This document shows positions 63,488-64,000 of a stretch of 64,000 nt of DNA, piece by piece (within the stretch, counting starts at the first letter, position 1; every line of letters starts with the position of its first letter). The DNA is from a virus. A program made the translations under genes and the position numbers. Below the pieces are notes generated by a model. It was not told the DNA's origin. It saw only the letters and a program-made list of their open reading frames with translations, and did not search any database. The stretch lies in IMG/VR virus record IMGVR_UViG_3300020462_000001, positions 1-64,000 of that record; one strand, given 5' to 3'.

Positions 63488-64000
63488 CTAGTCTTTGATA
63501 TTGATTGATGTGATGTCATAATTGAATTGTTCTTGATTGTATATCTTCACTCGTTCAATGAAGTGATTCAATGTATAGTTCTTACGACTATTGAGAGTGG
63601 TATCATCTGCAATGTCATAAAGCTTTGCTTTCACTTTGTTCTTGCCTTTTCTAAGGACTCTACCAATAGACTGAAGATTACGAATCCTAGACTTAGATGG
63701 AGAGGCAAAGATTACATTATGTAGATTTTTAATATTGATTCCAGTACTGAATGTTCCGTAAGAAGCCACGATTATAGCGTTATTCTGTTCCTCAGTAATA
63801 CGCCTGACCTCTTCTCTATCCTCAGTATCTACACCACCATGAATAAAGAAGACCTTTCTGCCTTCCTTTACTTTGTTATTTATCTGGTCATAAAGTATAG
63901 CTCCATGAGATTCTACTCTTGCAAATAACACAAGAGTATTACCTTCCAGGTCTACAGCTAGATTGGATATGAAGTTTGTTCTTTTAGGATGACTAATCAA
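63488..64000 (-). CDS. uvsW: DNA helicase UvsW, C-terminal part (cut by window edge)
   Basis: 170 codons of the second RecA-like domain read to the window edge: NTLVLFARVESHGAILYDQI, VFFIHGGVDTEDREEVRRIT, IIVASYGTFSTGINIKNLHN (motif V) and SKSRIRNLQSIGRVLRKGKN (motif VI, QxxGRxxR). UvsW unwinds R-loops and branched DNA, and in T4 it switches replication from origin to recombination mode. The N-terminal half is outside the window. Confidence 0.93.
   Translation of the reverse strand: MISHPKRTNFISNLAVDLEGNTLVLFARVESHGAILYDQINNKVKEGRKVFFIHGGVDTEDREEVRRITEEQNNAIIVASYGTFSTGINIKNLHNVIFASPSKSRIRNLQSIGRVLRKGKNKVKAKLYDIADDTTLNSRKNYTLNHFIERVKIYNQEQFNYDITSINIKD

Overview
The window is part of the genome of a T4-like myovirus that infects marine unicellular cyanobacteria (Synechococcus or Prochlorococcus), i.e. 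a cyanomyovirus. It carries a T4-type replication and recombination core (gp41, gp43, gp44, gp45, gp46, gp47, gp55, gp61, gp62, RegA, UvsX, UvsW, NrdA, NrdB) together with cyanophage host-like genes: psbA, two hli genes, pstS, hsp20, mazG, purM, purC, purS, cobS and 2OG-Fe(II) oxygenases. Almost everything is on the minus strand. The only plus-strand genes lie at 1333-3487. Both ends cut a gene: psbA on the left and uvsW on the right.

Layout. 1-5300: psbA N-terminus with its promoter, small conserved genes, a short plus-strand set of exported proteins plus a thermonuclease, and a mini-operon of two hli genes with tiny membrane-protein genes. 5258-6658: pstS and a porin-like protein. 6826-21674: a 15 kb sugar-nucleotide and glycosyltransferase operon with overlapping genes (heptose synthesis, epimerases, UDP-sugar dehydrogenase, two GT11 fucosyltransferase-like genes, methyltransferases, NadE). 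21719-24768: tail fibre with an S74 autochaperone. 24844-27874: small genes, three tRNAs (CAT, TGT, TCT anticodons), an oxygenase, a lysozyme-like protein and a GIY-YIG-like protein. 28166-32632: nrdB, nrdA, gp61. 32634-40447: virion-type genes with T4 late-promoter-like sites, and a second sigma factor with a consensus sigma-70 promoter. 40473-63000: the replication block.

The main unusual points are as follows. (1) The PolB DNA polymerase is split into two genes, with a membrane protein, an unknown protein, PurM and a tiny lipoprotein between them, all translationally coupled. (2) A probable virion protein carries an HNH nuclease-like core. (3) A nucleotidyltransferase with a T4-style capsid-targeting N-terminus suggests packaged enzymes. 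(4) A four-member family of Sm-like small proteins is present. (5) A near-identical 47-nt element occurs at both ends of the window, each copy just upstream of a promoter. (6) The same 21-nt leader element sits at the same distance upstream of both cobS and the cobT-like gene.

Three promoter classes can be read. The first has TTGACA/TTAACA-like -35 boxes 17-18 nt from TATAAT (psbA, hli, sigma factor, gp55, the 25298 gene). The second has extended -10 TGnTATAAT with no visible -35 (pstS, the sugar operon, hsp20 and others). The third has TATAAATA late-type boxes before virion genes. Functions are assigned by recognising motifs by eye; no database search was run.
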